Positions 34,134 through 43,181 of a DNA stretch of 64,000 nt are shown here, piece after piece. Every line of letters begins with the position of its first letter. Position 1 is the stretch's first letter. The notes under the pieces are model-generated. The model was not told where the DNA came from and ran no database searches. It worked only from the letters and a program-made list of their open reading frames with translations. The position numbers and the translations under genes are program-made. Source of the stretch: Halonotius aquaticus (lineage in GTDB: Archaea > Halobacteriota > Halobacteria > Halobacteriales > Haloferacaceae); NCBI RefSeq assembly GCF_003605575.1, contig NZ_QKNY01000003.1, positions 1 to 64,000 of the forward strand. Reading direction: 5' to 3'.

Positions 34134-34265
34134 CGACGGCTGTACCGCCGCGGGGCGAAAATCGGTTTCGGGTCGGCCGAGCCAGTTTATATATAATCGT
34201 ATCGGTGCTGTGAACACAGAAATCAACTGACGTGACGCCGACGGCTGGCTGACGGTGCCGCAACG

Positions 34266-34272
34266 TATATAT
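34266..34272 (+). promoter_or_regulatory. TATA element
   Basis: TATATAT lies 24-30 bases before the ATG at 34296, fitting a leaderless transcript. Confidence 0.65.
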
Positions 34273-34295
34273 GTGATAACTTACTAGCTTCGGCT

Positions 34296-35264
34296 ATGTC
34301 ACGGACAGCACTGGTCGGCAATATCACCGCGATGCTGGAGGACGCCGACTTCCTTGTCAGCGACCGGTGTTCCGTCCGACCGAAAAGCTTCGATCTCGCG
34401 GCCCGCCGCGGGGACGATCTCGTGCTGTTGAAAGTACTCGGCAATATCGACGCGTTCAACCCCGAAACCGGTGCTGAGCTCCGCCGACTCGGCGAATATC
34501 TGTCGGCGACGCCGATGGTGATCGGCCTGCGAACGCGCAACGAGGATCTCAAACCCGGCGTCGTCTACTTCCGCCACGGCGTCCCGGTGTTCAACCCCGA
34601 TACCGCCTACGACCTGTTCGTCGAAGAAGTTCCGCCACTGATCTACGCCGCTCCCGGCGGCCTCTACGTCAGCATCGACGGCGACCTCTTGGCCGACGAA
34701 CGCGAGGAACGCGGCTGGAGTCTGGGCCGACTGGCGACCGAGCTCGGCGTCTCTCGGCGAACCGTCTCAAAGTACGAAGATGGGATGAACGCCTCAATCG
34801 AGGTGGCGATCCACCTGGAGGAGCTGTTTGATCAGCCGTTCTCGAATCCGGTCTCCGTGCTTGATGGCGCGGAAGACGTCCACGACGCTGATCCTGTCCC
34901 GGATGAGCCCGACGCCGACCCCGACGACGAACACGTGTTGACGGTGCTTGCAGAGGCCGGTTTCGACGTGCATCCGACGACGCGCTCGCCGTTTAAGGCC
35001 GTCAGCAAGGCGACCGACCGGCGGGCCAGCGACGTGTTGACCGGCCACTCATCGTTTACCGAAAGCGCGGAAAAACGCGCCGAGCTCATGGGTTCGATCG
35101 GTCGTGTCACGAAAACGCGGTCGGTGTACTTCACGGCCGAACAGACGAAACGCGAGTCCGTCGGCGGGACAGCGATCGTCTCGTGTGAGGAACTGGCCGG
35201 CATGTCTGATCCGGAATCGATCCGCGAACTGATCCAAGACCGAGCGGCCGAACCTGAAGCTTAG
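34296..35264 (+). CDS. Archaeal HTH-type transcriptional regulator
   Basis: A 322-residue regulator of the archaeal family with a nuclease-fold-like N-terminal domain (residues 1-115: [23 protein letters not shown]...[24 protein letters not shown]) and an HTH_3/Cro-type domain (residues about 128-185). The HTH reads [32 protein letters not shown]. The C-terminal 120 residues form a second small domain resembling the first. The function is unassigned in the literature I know. A strong TATA element supports the start. Its last four bases overlap the stop of the convergent glutaredoxin gene. Confidence 0.9.
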   Translation: MSRTALVGNITAMLEDADFLVSDRCSVRPKSFDLAARRGDDLVLLKVLGNIDAFNPETGAELRRLGEYLSATPMVIGLRTRNEDLKPGVVYFRHGVPVFNPDTAYDLFVEEVPPLIYAAPGGLYVSIDGDLLADEREERGWSLGRLATELGVSRRTVSKYEDGMNASIEVAIHLEELFDQPFSNPVSVLDGAEDVHDADPVPDEPDADPDDEHVLTVLAEAGFDVHPTTRSPFKAVSKATDRRASDVLTGHSSFTESAEKRAELMGSIGRVTKTRSVYFTAEQTKRESVGGTAIVSCEELAGMSDPESIRELIQDRAAEPEA

Positions 35265-35506
35265 GCGTAGTGTTCGTCGAGATGGGCGACGATATCGTCG
35301 CTTTCCGGCATCCCGTCGATATCGTGTTCCTCGTCGATCAACACCGGCACACCGGTTTGGCCGCTGACTTCCTTGACCTCGGTGCGCTCGCTGTGTGAGC
35401 GCGGCACCTCTCGGGACTCATACGCAAGCCCGAGTTCGTCGAGTTTTGAGATGACTTTCGCACAGTACGGACAGCCCGGCAGTTCATAGAGGATGAGGTC
35501 TGACAT
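35261..35506 (-). CDS. Glutaredoxin-like protein
   Basis: An 81-residue thioredoxin-fold protein of the glutaredoxin family. The N-terminal [15 protein letters not shown] holds the redox CPYC motif. [26 protein letters not shown] carries the conserved cis-Pro (VPV) and the glutathione-like binding region. Haloarchaea use gamma-glutamylcysteine instead of glutathione, so its partner may differ. The ATG at 35504-35506 gives the standard N-terminal strand. It is convergent with the regulator at 34296, with overlapping stops. Confidence 0.93.
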   Translation of the reverse strand: MSDLILYELPGCPYCAKVISKLDELGLAYESREVPRSHSERTEVKEVSGQTGVPVLIDEEHDIDGMPESDDIVAHLDEHYA

Positions 35507-35619
35507 CGACCATCCTACGGTCGGGAGGCAAATGAAGCCACTGGTGTTGTGTGCGAAAGCGTCCCGAACGCGAGATCGCTGCTGGTTCGGCGGCGTCGGA
35601 TCCACTGCGACGGTCGCAG

Positions 35620-36027
35620 TCAGGCGTCAGCTTGGCTGTACAACACGAGCGCGCTGCCCGCAAGTACCGCCTCGGCGACCTTGCTGATCACAGCAATCGG
35701 GTTGAGGCTTCCGCCCATGTAGAACGCCTCGATGCTCCAGCCCTGAAACGCAAACAGCGCGAGGATCGTGATGATCGAATACGCCGCGGCGACAAGAAAC
35801 AGCGAGCGCCGCCAGTAGCGGGTGAGGTAGACCCCGATCCCACCCAGAAAGCCCAGCCCGTTGAGCGCAAACAGGATCGCAAGCGTCTGGCTGAACTGGA
35901 TGGCTCTGGTGACGGCCAGCAGGTGGAGGACGCCGGTGATGATCGCGGCGAGGATTGCGACATATCCCAGCGTGTTGTCAGGCCACTGAATGCCCGCTGT
36001 GCTCGACGTTGCGGCGGTATTTGACAT
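35620..36027 (-). CDS. Four-helix membrane protein, unknown function
   Basis: A 135-residue protein. A short polar N terminus is followed by four hydrophobic segments: LGYVAILAAIITGVLHLLAV, LAILFALNGLGFLGGIGVYL, SLFLVAAAYSIITILALFAF and ISKVAEAVLAGSALVLYSQ. Conserved features include a buried His (VLHLLA). Family not recognised. The ATG at 36025-36027 (MSNTAATSS) was preferred over 36078. It lies downstream of the purine permease on the minus strand, with 130 bases between. Confidence 0.8.
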   Translation of the reverse strand: MSNTAATSSTAGIQWPDNTLGYVAILAAIITGVLHLLAVTRAIQFSQTLAILFALNGLGFLGGIGVYLTRYWRRSLFLVAAAYSIITILALFAFQGWSIEAFYMGGSLNPIAVISKVAEAVLAGSALVLYSQADA

Positions 36028-36159
36028 ACCTGTGGCAACGAAACAATCGCGCAAAAGCGGTCTGGTGCATTCCTGCAACGCTGTGGTACGCCTGCTGACG
36101 GCGTCAGGTCACCGTCTCAGTACGGTGTCGCAGCGAGATCCAAGAGCGGGTTCCCCCGG

Positions 36160-37566
36160 CTACAGGAGCATCCCGCTGGTCTGAATGTAGAAGTAGACGA
36201 TCAGTACCGCCGCCAAGAGCCACTGTCCAAGCCGGATATCATCGGCTTCACCCGAGGCGGCCTTCACGAGCGGGTAGCTGATGATTCCGGCGGCCAGCCC
36301 GTCGGCGATCGAGTACGTCAGCGGCATGATCGTGATCGTCAGGGCCGCCGAGATCGACCACGCCGGATCGCGCCAGTCGATGTCGACGACACCCTCGAAC
36401 ATGATGATGCCGACGATCACCAGCGCGATAAACGAGGCGTAACTCGGGATCGCCGAGGCGATAGCAACAAACGGGATCATCAACAGGAAGAGCGCGGCGA
36501 CGACGAGCGTGGTGAGCCCGGTACGGCCGCCGGCTTCGACACCGGTCGAGGACTCGATGTAGGTCGTCACCGTTGAGGTGCCGAGCATCGCGCCGACGGT
36601 TGTCCCAACCGCGTCGGCCATCAGCGGCTTGTCCATCTCCGGAAGTTCGCCGTTTTCATCGAGGAAGTCACCGAACTGCGCGATCCCGATCAGCGTGCCG
36701 GCGGTATCGAAGAAGTCCACGAAGAAGAAGGTCAGTACGACGAAGCCGAACGTCAGCGGTTCGACCTGTGAGAGCCCATCGATGAACGCGCCGGCCAGCG
36801 GTGTGATGTCGTACTGGATCCCCGTGATGACGCCGATGACGCCCTGCTGTTCGACCGCCGACAGCACCGACTCGTCGACGAGGACGCCGCGGTCAACGAC
36901 GCCACCGAGGGTGAGTGCCCAGCCGGCGATCGCGGTCGTGAGAATCCCGATGATGATCGAGCCGGTGATCCCGCGAGCCCACAGCAGCAGCGTCAGCGCG
37001 ACACCGGAAAGCCCGAGGATCGCCACCGGGTTTGAGCCAACCGAGCCGAGGGTGACGAGGGTTGCCTCGTCGTTGACGATCACCTGAAACTCTTGGAGCC
37101 CGATAAACAGCAGGAAGACACCGATCCCTGCGCCGACAGCGAATTTGACGGGTTCGGGGAAGAGGTTGATAATGTACTCCCGCGCGCCGATGGCCGTCAA
37201 CACGATGAAGATGATCCCTTCAACAAAGACAGCGGCGAGGGCCGTCTGCCACGGGATGCCTAAGCCGAGAACGACGGTGAACGCGAAGAAGGCGTTCAGC
37301 CCCAATCCCGGGGCAAGGCCGAAGGGCCGATTGGCGTACAGTGCCATCACCAGCATCGCGGCCACCGAGGCAAGGATCGTTGTGATGGCGATCATCTGGA
37401 AGACCTCTGGGTCGGTGTAGCCCTCGATGCTGATCGCGTTTGACAACACCGTCGGGTTGACGACGATGATGTAAGCCATCGCGAGGAACGTTGTCGCGCC
37501 GGCGATCACCTCTGAGTTGACATCGGTGTCGTGATCGTCGAGGTCGAAAAACGAGTTGAGTCCCAT
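36160..37566 (-). CDS. Purine permease of the AzgA/NCS2 type
   Basis: A 468-residue membrane transporter with about twelve to fourteen hydrophobic segments. It is of the AzgA (adenine/guanine/hypoxanthine) subgroup. Conserved phrases include TTFLAMAYIIVVNPTVL near residue 25, GLGLNAFFAFTVV near residue 95, a FFVDFFDTAGTLIGIA motif near residue 285 and GTSTVTTYIESSTGVEAGGRTGL near residue 330. These form the substrate site and helix-break regions. It probably imports purine bases by proton symport. The PRTase-domain regulator at 37716 is encoded just upstream on the same strand, which suggests purine-dependent control. Confidence 0.93.
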   Translation of the reverse strand: MGLNSFFDLDDHDTDVNSEVIAGATTFLAMAYIIVVNPTVLSNAISIEGYTDPEVFQMIAITTILASVAAMLVMALYANRPFGLAPGLGLNAFFAFTVVLGLGIPWQTALAAVFVEGIIFIVLTAIGAREYIINLFPEPVKFAVGAGIGVFLLFIGLQEFQVIVNDEATLVTLGSVGSNPVAILGLSGVALTLLLWARGITGSIIIGILTTAIAGWALTLGGVVDRGVLVDESVLSAVEQQGVIGVITGIQYDITPLAGAFIDGLSQVEPLTFGFVVLTFFFVDFFDTAGTLIGIAQFGDFLDENGELPEMDKPLMADAVGTTVGAMLGTSTVTTYIESSTGVEAGGRTGLTTLVVAALFLLMIPFVAIASAIPSYASFIALVIVGIIMFEGVVDIDWRDPAWSISAALTITIMPLTYSIADGLAAGIISYPLVKAASGEADDIRLGQWLLAAVLIVYFYIQTSGMLL

Positions 37567-37715
37567 TTGTGGTATGTAGCGGTTGCTTGCGACACTGACT
37601 TAAAAATTCGCATAATTGTGTGGTGAACTACTAGATCGCTGTCGAATCTCGATGAAGGATCGTGATATCCTGTGAAACGAACTATCGAGCAGGCGACCGA
37701 TCGCCGACCCACAAT

Positions 37716-38429
37716 CTACTCAACGGTCGTCAACGCCGCCACTGGCGCGTCAGTGCGCTCGCGGGCGCGGGCCAGCCCCTCGTCGCCGACAGCGATCAAC
37801 GTGAAGACACCGACGACATCGGCGTCAGCCTGGGCGGCGATATCCAACAGCAACTCCTGGGTTTCCCCCGAGCGGATCAGATCGTCGACGATGAGCACCG
37901 ATTCACCCGCAGCGAGTCCGGCAGCCGGCAGATAGTAGGTGAGTTCAATCCCCGAGGAGAGTCGCTGGCGGGCTTCGATAAACTCCTCGACGGCAGTCTC
38001 CTTGGATTTCTTGGCGTAAGCCAGCCGAGCATCGAAGTATGATGCCATCGCCGCTCCAAGGGTGATGCCGTCGGTCGCGGCGGTCAACACCACGTCCGGG
38101 CGCTCGAAGCCGACGCTGGTCGCCGCCACGGGCGCGACGCGGTCGAGAAACGACTGATCGAAGACGACCGCCGAGTTGTCGACGTACCCCTCGTCGTCGA
38201 CGCTGACCCGAGAGCGGAGTTCCCGTGCGACGGCCTCCCGGCCGATCTCGCCGACGATCGCTTCGGCGCGGTCGACCCCGGGGAGGACGTGGCCGTTGAC
38301 GTATCGGTTGAGATCGCCTTCCGGTAGTCCAGTTTCCGCAGAAAGCTCCGCGTAGGTGCGATCAGTTTTCAACATCCGCAGGACAGCAACGGCCTGTAGC
38401 TGGAGGGCTGCCTTCTCAGCACGGTTCAT
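37716..38429 (-). CDS. PRTase-domain transcriptional regulator (PurR/GfcR-like)
   Basis: A 237-residue protein with an N-terminal HTH of about 60 residues (LQAVAVLRMLKTDRTYAELSAETGLPEGDLNRYVNG) and a C-terminal type I phosphoribosyltransferase domain. That domain has the PRPP-binding loop ESVLIVDDLIRSGET, with the acidic pair DD. Such proteins sense PRPP or nucleotides and control purine or sugar genes. The 3'-adjacent gene on the same strand is a purine permease (150 bases away), supporting a purine role. The regulator family is known in haloarchaea, but the exact target here is inferred. Start: the ATG at 38427-38429. Confidence 0.85.
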   Translation of the reverse strand: MNRAEKAALQLQAVAVLRMLKTDRTYAELSAETGLPEGDLNRYVNGHVLPGVDRAEAIVGEIGREAVARELRSRVSVDDEGYVDNSAVVFDQSFLDRVAPVAATSVGFERPDVVLTAATDGITLGAAMASYFDARLAYAKKSKETAVEEFIEARQRLSSGIELTYYLPAAGLAAGESVLIVDDLIRSGETQELLLDIAAQADADVVGVFTLIAVGDEGLARARERTDAPVAALTTVE

Positions 38430-38594
38430 ACCACCGTTTCGAGATTGTGTAAGTATGAATACATCGGTACGGGAACAGCGACACGTATCCAGTGAAGTGG
38501 ATACCAACAGGGCATTCTGGAGCGGACGAGGGATCGAGAACACCGACTTCACGACTGTCTGTGCTGTGAGAGTTCGCTACTTTTGCAAACAATA

Positions 38595-38613
38595 GTTTTT
38601 GAAATCGAAAAAC
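38595..38613 (+). repeat. Inverted repeat in the dpsA promoter region
   Basis: GTTTTT (38595-38600) and AAAAAC (38608-38613) form perfect 6-base arms about a 7-base spacer, 54-72 bases before the DpsA ATG. It may be an operator, for example for an iron- or redox-responsive repressor. Confidence 0.45.
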
Positions 38614-38666
38614 GTATTTCTATATCCCAAATAGTTAAGTGGGTGGCAGCCGAACAAATAGTTGCT

Positions 38667-39212
38667 ATGAGTACCCAACAGACAGTTCGCCAGCAGTACG
38701 ACGAGATCGAAGAATCGGAGGCCCTCGGTCTCGACGCCGACAAAGCCGAGCAGATCGTCGACGCGCTGAACACGGATCTCGCCAACGCCTACGTGCTGTA
38801 TCACCAACTCCACAAACACCACTGGAACGTCGAGGGGGCGGAGTTCCGTGACATCCACGTGTTCCTGCAAGAAGCCTACGAGAATATGGAAGCCGGCGCG
38901 GACATGATCGCCGAACGCGCCCAAGCCATCGGCGGTGTCCCAATCGCCGGCCCGGCCAACCAAGAGGAACACGCCACCATCGAGTTCGAAGGTGAGGATG
39001 TCCACGATATCCGCACCTCTCTACAGAACGATATGGAGGCGTACGCCACCATCATCGAGGGGATGCGCGACCACATCCAGCTGGCGGCGAACCTCGGCGA
39101 TCCGACGACTGAGCACATCCTCAAGGAGATCCTCGTCGACATCGAGGAAGACGCCCACCACATCGAGCACTACCTCGAAGACGACACGCTCGTCGACTCA
39201 GCGAGCAACTAA
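38667..39212 (+). CDS. dpsA: DNA-protecting ferritin-like protein DpsA
   Basis: A 181-residue Dps-family mini-ferritin that oxidises and stores iron and protects DNA from oxidative damage. Residues 30-60 carry the helix with the ferroxidase residues: LANAYVLYHQLHKHHWNVEG (two His) and the later FRDIHVFLQEAYENMEAGADMIAERA, with the conserved His, Asp and Glu. The C-terminal helix has EEDAHHIEHYLED. Family length is normal. The ATG at 38667 was preferred to one at 38583 that would add 28 unrelated residues. A DtxR-type iron regulator is encoded at 62637-63311. Confidence 0.95.
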   Translation: MSTQQTVRQQYDEIEESEALGLDADKAEQIVDALNTDLANAYVLYHQLHKHHWNVEGAEFRDIHVFLQEAYENMEAGADMIAERAQAIGGVPIAGPANQEEHATIEFEGEDVHDIRTSLQNDMEAYATIIEGMRDHIQLAANLGDPTTEHILKEILVDIEEDAHHIEHYLEDDTLVDSASN

Positions 39213-39257
39213 CGACCGCCGCGGCCACTCGTTTTTTGCCCGAACGCACAGCAACCA

Positions 39258-39357
39258 CAGTCACAACGAAGGCGGACGCGACACACAGTCACGACTACCC
39301 GAAAACGCTCAGTCACAACAACCATCCAGTCACGACAACTGCTTACCCGGTCACAAG
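39258..39357. repeat. Five short direct repeats (CAGTCACRAC)
   Basis: Between dpsA and a small minus-strand gene, five near-identical 10-base units occur at 39258, 39286, 39310, 39327 and 39348. Four match CAGTCAC(A/G)AC exactly and the fifth is CGGTCACAAG. Spacings are 28, 24, 17 and 21 bases. The function is unknown; a protein-binding array or a degenerate minisatellite are both possible. Confidence 0.55.
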
Positions 39358-39391
39358 CTCGCAATACGCACTGACGACAGAAACAGACAGA

Positions 39392-39556
39392 TTATCGCGG
39401 GATAGAGACGCTGTAGTCGGTGGCGATCCAGCCGTCAGCATTGCCATCCTCGGTAAACACAGTTCGCTCAGGCGTCGCGTTACAGACCGTCACACGCGGC
39501 GTGTCAGCGGCCGCGTCAGGGTCAGTTTCCGGCCCGGTCGTGTCGGTGGTTTCCAT
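39392..39556 (-). CDS. Small haloarchaeal protein, unknown function
   Basis: A 54-residue acidic protein with an N-terminal Thr/Asp/Pro-rich half and the C-terminal phrase TVFTEDGNADGWIATD, which recalls small conserved haloarchaeal families but I cannot name it with confidence. The ATG at 39554-39556 has a TATA-like element (39588-39582) at 26-32 bases upstream on the minus strand, which strongly supports it as a real gene. One cysteine is present (VTVCNATPE). It is too short for most automatic gene calls. Confidence 0.65.
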   Translation of the reverse strand: METTDTTGPETDPDAAADTPRVTVCNATPERTVFTEDGNADGWIATDYSVSIPR

Positions 39557-39581
39557 ACACCGTCTTAGGTAGGCCTAAAGG

Positions 39582-39588
39582 CATATAC
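39582..39588 (-). promoter_or_regulatory. TATA element of the small minus-strand gene
   Basis: Minus-strand GTATATG lies 26-32 bases before the ATG at 39556, normal for leaderless haloarchaeal transcripts. Confidence 0.6.
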
Positions 39589-39660
39589 GTTTTGGTCGAC
39601 CTAACATCCCGCCGGCGAACAGCGATCGACAGCAGCGCCAGCGCACGATTGATCAATCCG

Positions 39661-41727
39661 CTATGGTGGTGGCGATGGAGCCGGGAGTCGAATCTCGATC
39701 GTCGTTCCCTGCTGTGTTTTTGGGACACTGATTTCGCCGTCGAGGGTCGTTATGATCCAGTAGGTAAGCCACAGACCGAGCCCCTGGCCGTGAACGAGCG
39801 GGTCTTCTTTCCCATCAGCCAACACCTGCCGTTCATCCTCCGGCAGCCCCGGGCCATCATCGGTGATCGTGATCTGAAGTTGGTCGTCGGTTTCGGCGAC
39901 GGCAAGGTGGATCTCCGGTTGTTCGCCACCGTGGACAGCGGCGTTTTCGAGCAGTTCCCACAGCGGTGTCTCGATCCGTGGCAACGTTGTTGCGATCGCA
40001 GACGCTGGGATCTCGGTTGTCACCGACGCCTCGGGATACCGGGTGGTGAGTTGGTCGATCGCCTGCTCTAAGATCGGTGCGAGATCAACCGTTTCCAACT
40101 CCGGAGACAGTTCACGGTTGGCCTCAATACGGCGTGCGGACTCAGTAAGATCGAGCAGTCGGTCGGCGGTCTCGACGATCTGTTCGGCCTTCGATGCGTC
40201 GTCGCCGTCCAACTCCGTCGCCAACAACTCGGCGTAGCCGTTGATCACGGTGAGCTTGTTGCGGACGTTGTGTCGCAACACGCGGTTAATGACACTGATA
40301 AGCCCCTCCCGTTGGCGACGATCACTGGCATCCCGAACCATCACCTGGGCACCGACGATATGTTCCGGCGTTCGCGATTCCGGATCGATACCAGCCTCAT
40401 AGATTGGGACGGCTCGGATATCAACATACACCGTCCGACCGGAACGCGTTGCGATCGGCAGATCACGCACTTGGATTGATTCGCCGTTTGTGACCTCTGT
40501 GAAGTAGTCCTCAGCTAATTCGATCGTCTCATCATCAGTCCCGAGTATCGACATCGGCTCGCCGGTGAGCTCAGCAGGCTCGTATCCAAGAAAGTCCTCG
40601 ACCGAGGGAGAGACGAATTTGAATCGACCAGCAAGATCGATCCGAAACACGAACGCAAAGCTGGCGGCGATGACCGCCCGATACAACTCGGTTCGTTCAT
40701 CGAGTTCGCGCTCTCGTTCGATGAGCGTACGTCGCTGTCGTTCGAGATCCGTGACATCAGTGAGGGCTAAGACCTCAACTGTCGAATCGCCGAGAGTCAT
40801 CGATCGCGGGGAAACAAGATAGTATTCTGTCCCCTCACTGCTGTCACGGGCAACGATCTGTTCGTCGTCGCTTTCGCGGGTGGCGGCGACCGCCGGAAGT
40901 ACGTCGGCAAGTGATTCGCCGGTCGAATCCGCTAGTTCAGGAAAGGCGGCTTCGGCAGCCGGCGAGTAGTCCTGAATCCGGTCGCGGGTATCGAGGATGA
41001 TCGCCGCCTCATCGCCTTGGGCGGTTGTCCGAACAGCCAAGAACTGCTCGCCAAAGATGAACAGCGTGCCGATCGCGAAGGCGGCAACGCCGATCGGGGC
41101 ATAGATGAAGTTGATCAACTGCGGGGTCGCAATCGCAACGAGATCAAGCGTGACAGGAAGAGCGAGCAGCCCCGTCAAGACCCCCAGCGGTTTGGTGTCG
41201 TACCCTGACTCGACATACAGTTCGAAGATCATGAACAGGCCGACGGCGGCAAGCACATACGCCAGACTTGTTGAGATCCAGTGGACGATCCCGTGATCGA
41301 TCGCCAGATAACGGAACGGTGTCGTCACCGGCGTCGTCGTAAAGTAGAGGCCGTGAAGCGGGTTCGTGAGCTTGATTGAGACGATCGTAAGGAAGACAGC
41401 CATACCAAGCCGGCGGAGTATCGTATTTTTGTGGAGCGACCGACCGGTGTAGGCGGACGCAAAGTACAGCCACGCCCAGACGGTCGCAAACCCTGAGATG
41501 AGGCCGACAATGTAGGTTGCCTCTCGAAGGGGCGCGGGAACAACAAAAAACGCCGTTTTGAGGATCGCCCAGATACCGGTCGTCGCAAGCAGGCCGACCA
41601 GCCCATACCGCATCTCAGCATCGTTGAAACTGCGGGCGCGCGGAATCGAGGCAAAACAGGCGAGCCCGCTGAGGAAAAACAGCCCCATGTAGGCAACGCC
41701 GGCAGAAGTCGTCCACGGTGCGGTCAT
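39661..41727 (-). CDS. Sensor histidine kinase with seven-helix N terminus and PAS domains
   Basis: A 688-residue kinase. Residues 1 to about 225 form seven hydrophobic segments of the histidine-kinase N-terminal 7TM type (MTAPWTTSAGVAYMGLFFLSG...). A PAS-like unit at about 235-330 precedes a second PAS at about 345-470 (FRIDLAGRFKFVSPSVEDFLGYEP). The kinase core has the H-box VLRHNVRNKLTVI (phosphoacceptor His), the N-box in ELLENAAVHG and the G-box in DDGPGLPEDE. No receiver domain is attached or adjacent. Signal and partner are unknown. A TATA-like tract precedes it on the minus strand. Confidence 0.93.
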   Translation of the reverse strand: MTAPWTTSAGVAYMGLFFLSGLACFASIPRARSFNDAEMRYGLVGLLATTGIWAILKTAFFVVPAPLREATYIVGLISGFATVWAWLYFASAYTGRSLHKNTILRRLGMAVFLTIVSIKLTNPLHGLYFTTTPVTTPFRYLAIDHGIVHWISTSLAYVLAAVGLFMIFELYVESGYDTKPLGVLTGLLALPVTLDLVAIATPQLINFIYAPIGVAAFAIGTLFIFGEQFLAVRTTAQGDEAAIILDTRDRIQDYSPAAEAAFPELADSTGESLADVLPAVAATRESDDEQIVARDSSEGTEYYLVSPRSMTLGDSTVEVLALTDVTDLERQRRTLIERERELDERTELYRAVIAASFAFVFRIDLAGRFKFVSPSVEDFLGYEPAELTGEPMSILGTDDETIELAEDYFTEVTNGESIQVRDLPIATRSGRTVYVDIRAVPIYEAGIDPESRTPEHIVGAQVMVRDASDRRQREGLISVINRVLRHNVRNKLTVINGYAELLATELDGDDASKAEQIVETADRLLDLTESARRIEANRELSPELETVDLAPILEQAIDQLTTRYPEASVTTEIPASAIATTLPRIETPLWELLENAAVHGGEQPEIHLAVAETDDQLQITITDDGPGLPEDERQVLADGKEDPLVHGQGLGLWLTYWIITTLDGEISVPKTQQGTTIEIRLPAPSPPP

Positions 41728-41984
41728 TAATACACCACTAATACGTGTCCGAGAAGCATAAAAACCGGGTCAGCGCACCGCCGCGCGACAGTGGCTCGGC
41801 GTCGTTCGAACTACCCAAAACTGCTGTATGAGATGGCTATAGTCAGCGATATTCCAGCCAGTCTGCGCATTGTCAACGGCGGCCGAGCGATTCATAGCTG
41901 ACCAGACAACTTTTGTGAAGCAGATTGCCCACCCCCGGGAGAGAGTGCCACAGTCTTAACAGACCTGCGACCCAACAGGACGTT

Positions 41985-42773
41985 ATGAGTCCACCCGCAG
42001 ACAGCCCATCTGATCCGCCGGAGCGCGACGAGTTGGCGGCCCAACTTGACGACCTCGAGGCGACGCTCACAGACCTCCGAGGTGAGCTTCGCGACCAAGG
42101 TCGCCGCGGGCCACCACAGCCCCCACAACTGAGCGAGTTGCTTCGGTTTACCGAGCAGTATACCATCCCGACACTGATTGCGATCCTTGAGGCGACGATC
42201 CGCTCGCTTGAGTTGCTGCGGCGGACGCTCCGGTTGGCTGATCCCGAACGCGCTGCCCGCGAGGAGGGGGCTGCCGCCCGGGGCCGACTTGACGAGGTTG
42301 GCAGCGAGGCCGGACGACAGCTTGCCGACGCGTTGACGGAACTTCGCACCGCGCTGTCCGAAGCCGACCTCCCCGAGAACGCCGAGTCTCGTGATCTCAT
42401 TACTGATGCCCGGGAGCTGACCGGCGAGATCGAACGCCGGCTCAGAGACGCCGAACAAACCGTCAGCGATCACCGCGACAAGGAACGACAGGACGGTCAC
42501 CGCCAGCCGACCACCGACAGCGATACCGCCGGCGGTGGTGGCGTCCTCATCGACGTGAGTGACGATGGCGCGGACGCAACACGAGAGGAAGACAAGGGCG
42601 ACGACGCGGACAGCCAACAGTCCACCAGCGACGACGGCCCTGAGGTGGATGTCGACGCCGAACTCGAATCGATCAAAGACGAACTCGATGCGGCCGAACA
42701 GGCGATCGACGACGCGGAACGTGAGGAGAAGCCGGACAGCTCGACGGAAGACGATGACACCGACGCGACTTAG
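41985..42773 (+). CDS. Coiled-coil protein of haloarchaea, unknown function
   Basis: A 262-residue acidic protein. Residues 12-40 (ERDELAAQLDDLEATLTDLRGEL) and the C-terminal segment (DAELESIKDELDAAEQAIDDAEREE) are coiled coils. Residues about 50-85 (LSELLRFTEQYTIPTLIAILEATIRSLELLRRTL) are a more hydrophobic helical core that could contact membrane. A disordered Asp/Ser/Gly-rich region lies between. The family is a haloarchaeal one of unknown function. The ATG at 41985 was preferred to 41925. It is divergent from the kinase gene and convergent with the OB-fold gene, whose stop adjoins it. Confidence 0.8.
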   Translation: MSPPADSPSDPPERDELAAQLDDLEATLTDLRGELRDQGRRGPPQPPQLSELLRFTEQYTIPTLIAILEATIRSLELLRRTLRLADPERAAREEGAAARGRLDEVGSEAGRQLADALTELRTALSEADLPENAESRDLITDARELTGEIERRLRDAEQTVSDHRDKERQDGHRQPTTDSDTAGGGGVLIDVSDDGADATREEDKGDDADSQQSTSDDGPEVDVDAELESIKDELDAAEQAIDDAEREEKPDSSTEDDDTDAT

Positions 42774-43181
42774 TTACTCGATCGGGCGGAAGCGATAGCC
42801 GTCCCACGACTGGCTGGCCGGCTCGCGGATGCCAGCCTCGGGATCGCGGAGTTCTTCGGCGTAGACGGGCTCGACCGTGTCACCGATCTCGACGCCGTCG
42901 GTCGTCAACTGGCCGATAGCGCGCACCGACTCGCCATCAACGTCGAACTCGACGATAGCGAGGTGGTTCGGCTCGCGGACACCCGGCGGCGTCGCCGTCG
43001 AGGTCGTCCACGTGATAACGGTGGCTCGGTACTTGCTAAGGTCGACCGTTCCGACCGGCTCCGCGCCGTCGGGGCCGAGCGGATGCGCCGGATACAGGAT
43101 CGACCCGTCTGGGTAGCGGGCGGCCTCCATCGGCGGCTGCTCGTCGCTCTCGGCGTCGTGTGGATCCTGGTGCTCGCTCAT
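42774..43181 (-). CDS. DUF35-type OB-fold protein linked to a thiolase
   Basis: A 135-residue protein of the DUF35 (OB-fold, acyl-CoA-associated) family. The core GTVDLSKYRATVITWTTSTATPPGVREPNHLAIVEFD is the beta-barrel, ending with AYAEELRDPEAG-like loops. The usual N-terminal rubredoxin-like zinc ribbon, with two CxxC pairs, is absent. In archaea such proteins bridge thiolase and HMG-CoA synthase and help channel acetoacetyl-CoA. Its ATG overlaps the stop of the thiolase gene by ATGA (43178-43181), so the two are translationally coupled. Confidence 0.85.
   Translation of the reverse strand: MSEHQDPHDAESDEQPPMEAARYPDGSILYPAHPLGPDGAEPVGTVDLSKYRATVITWTTSTATPPGVREPNHLAIVEFDVDGESVRAIGQLTTDGVEIGDTVEPVYAEELRDPEAGIREPASQSWDGYRFRPIE

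Noticed and set aside
39258-39357. CRISPR array
   Set aside because: The units are only 10 bases, the spacing varies from 17 to 28 and no cas gene is present.
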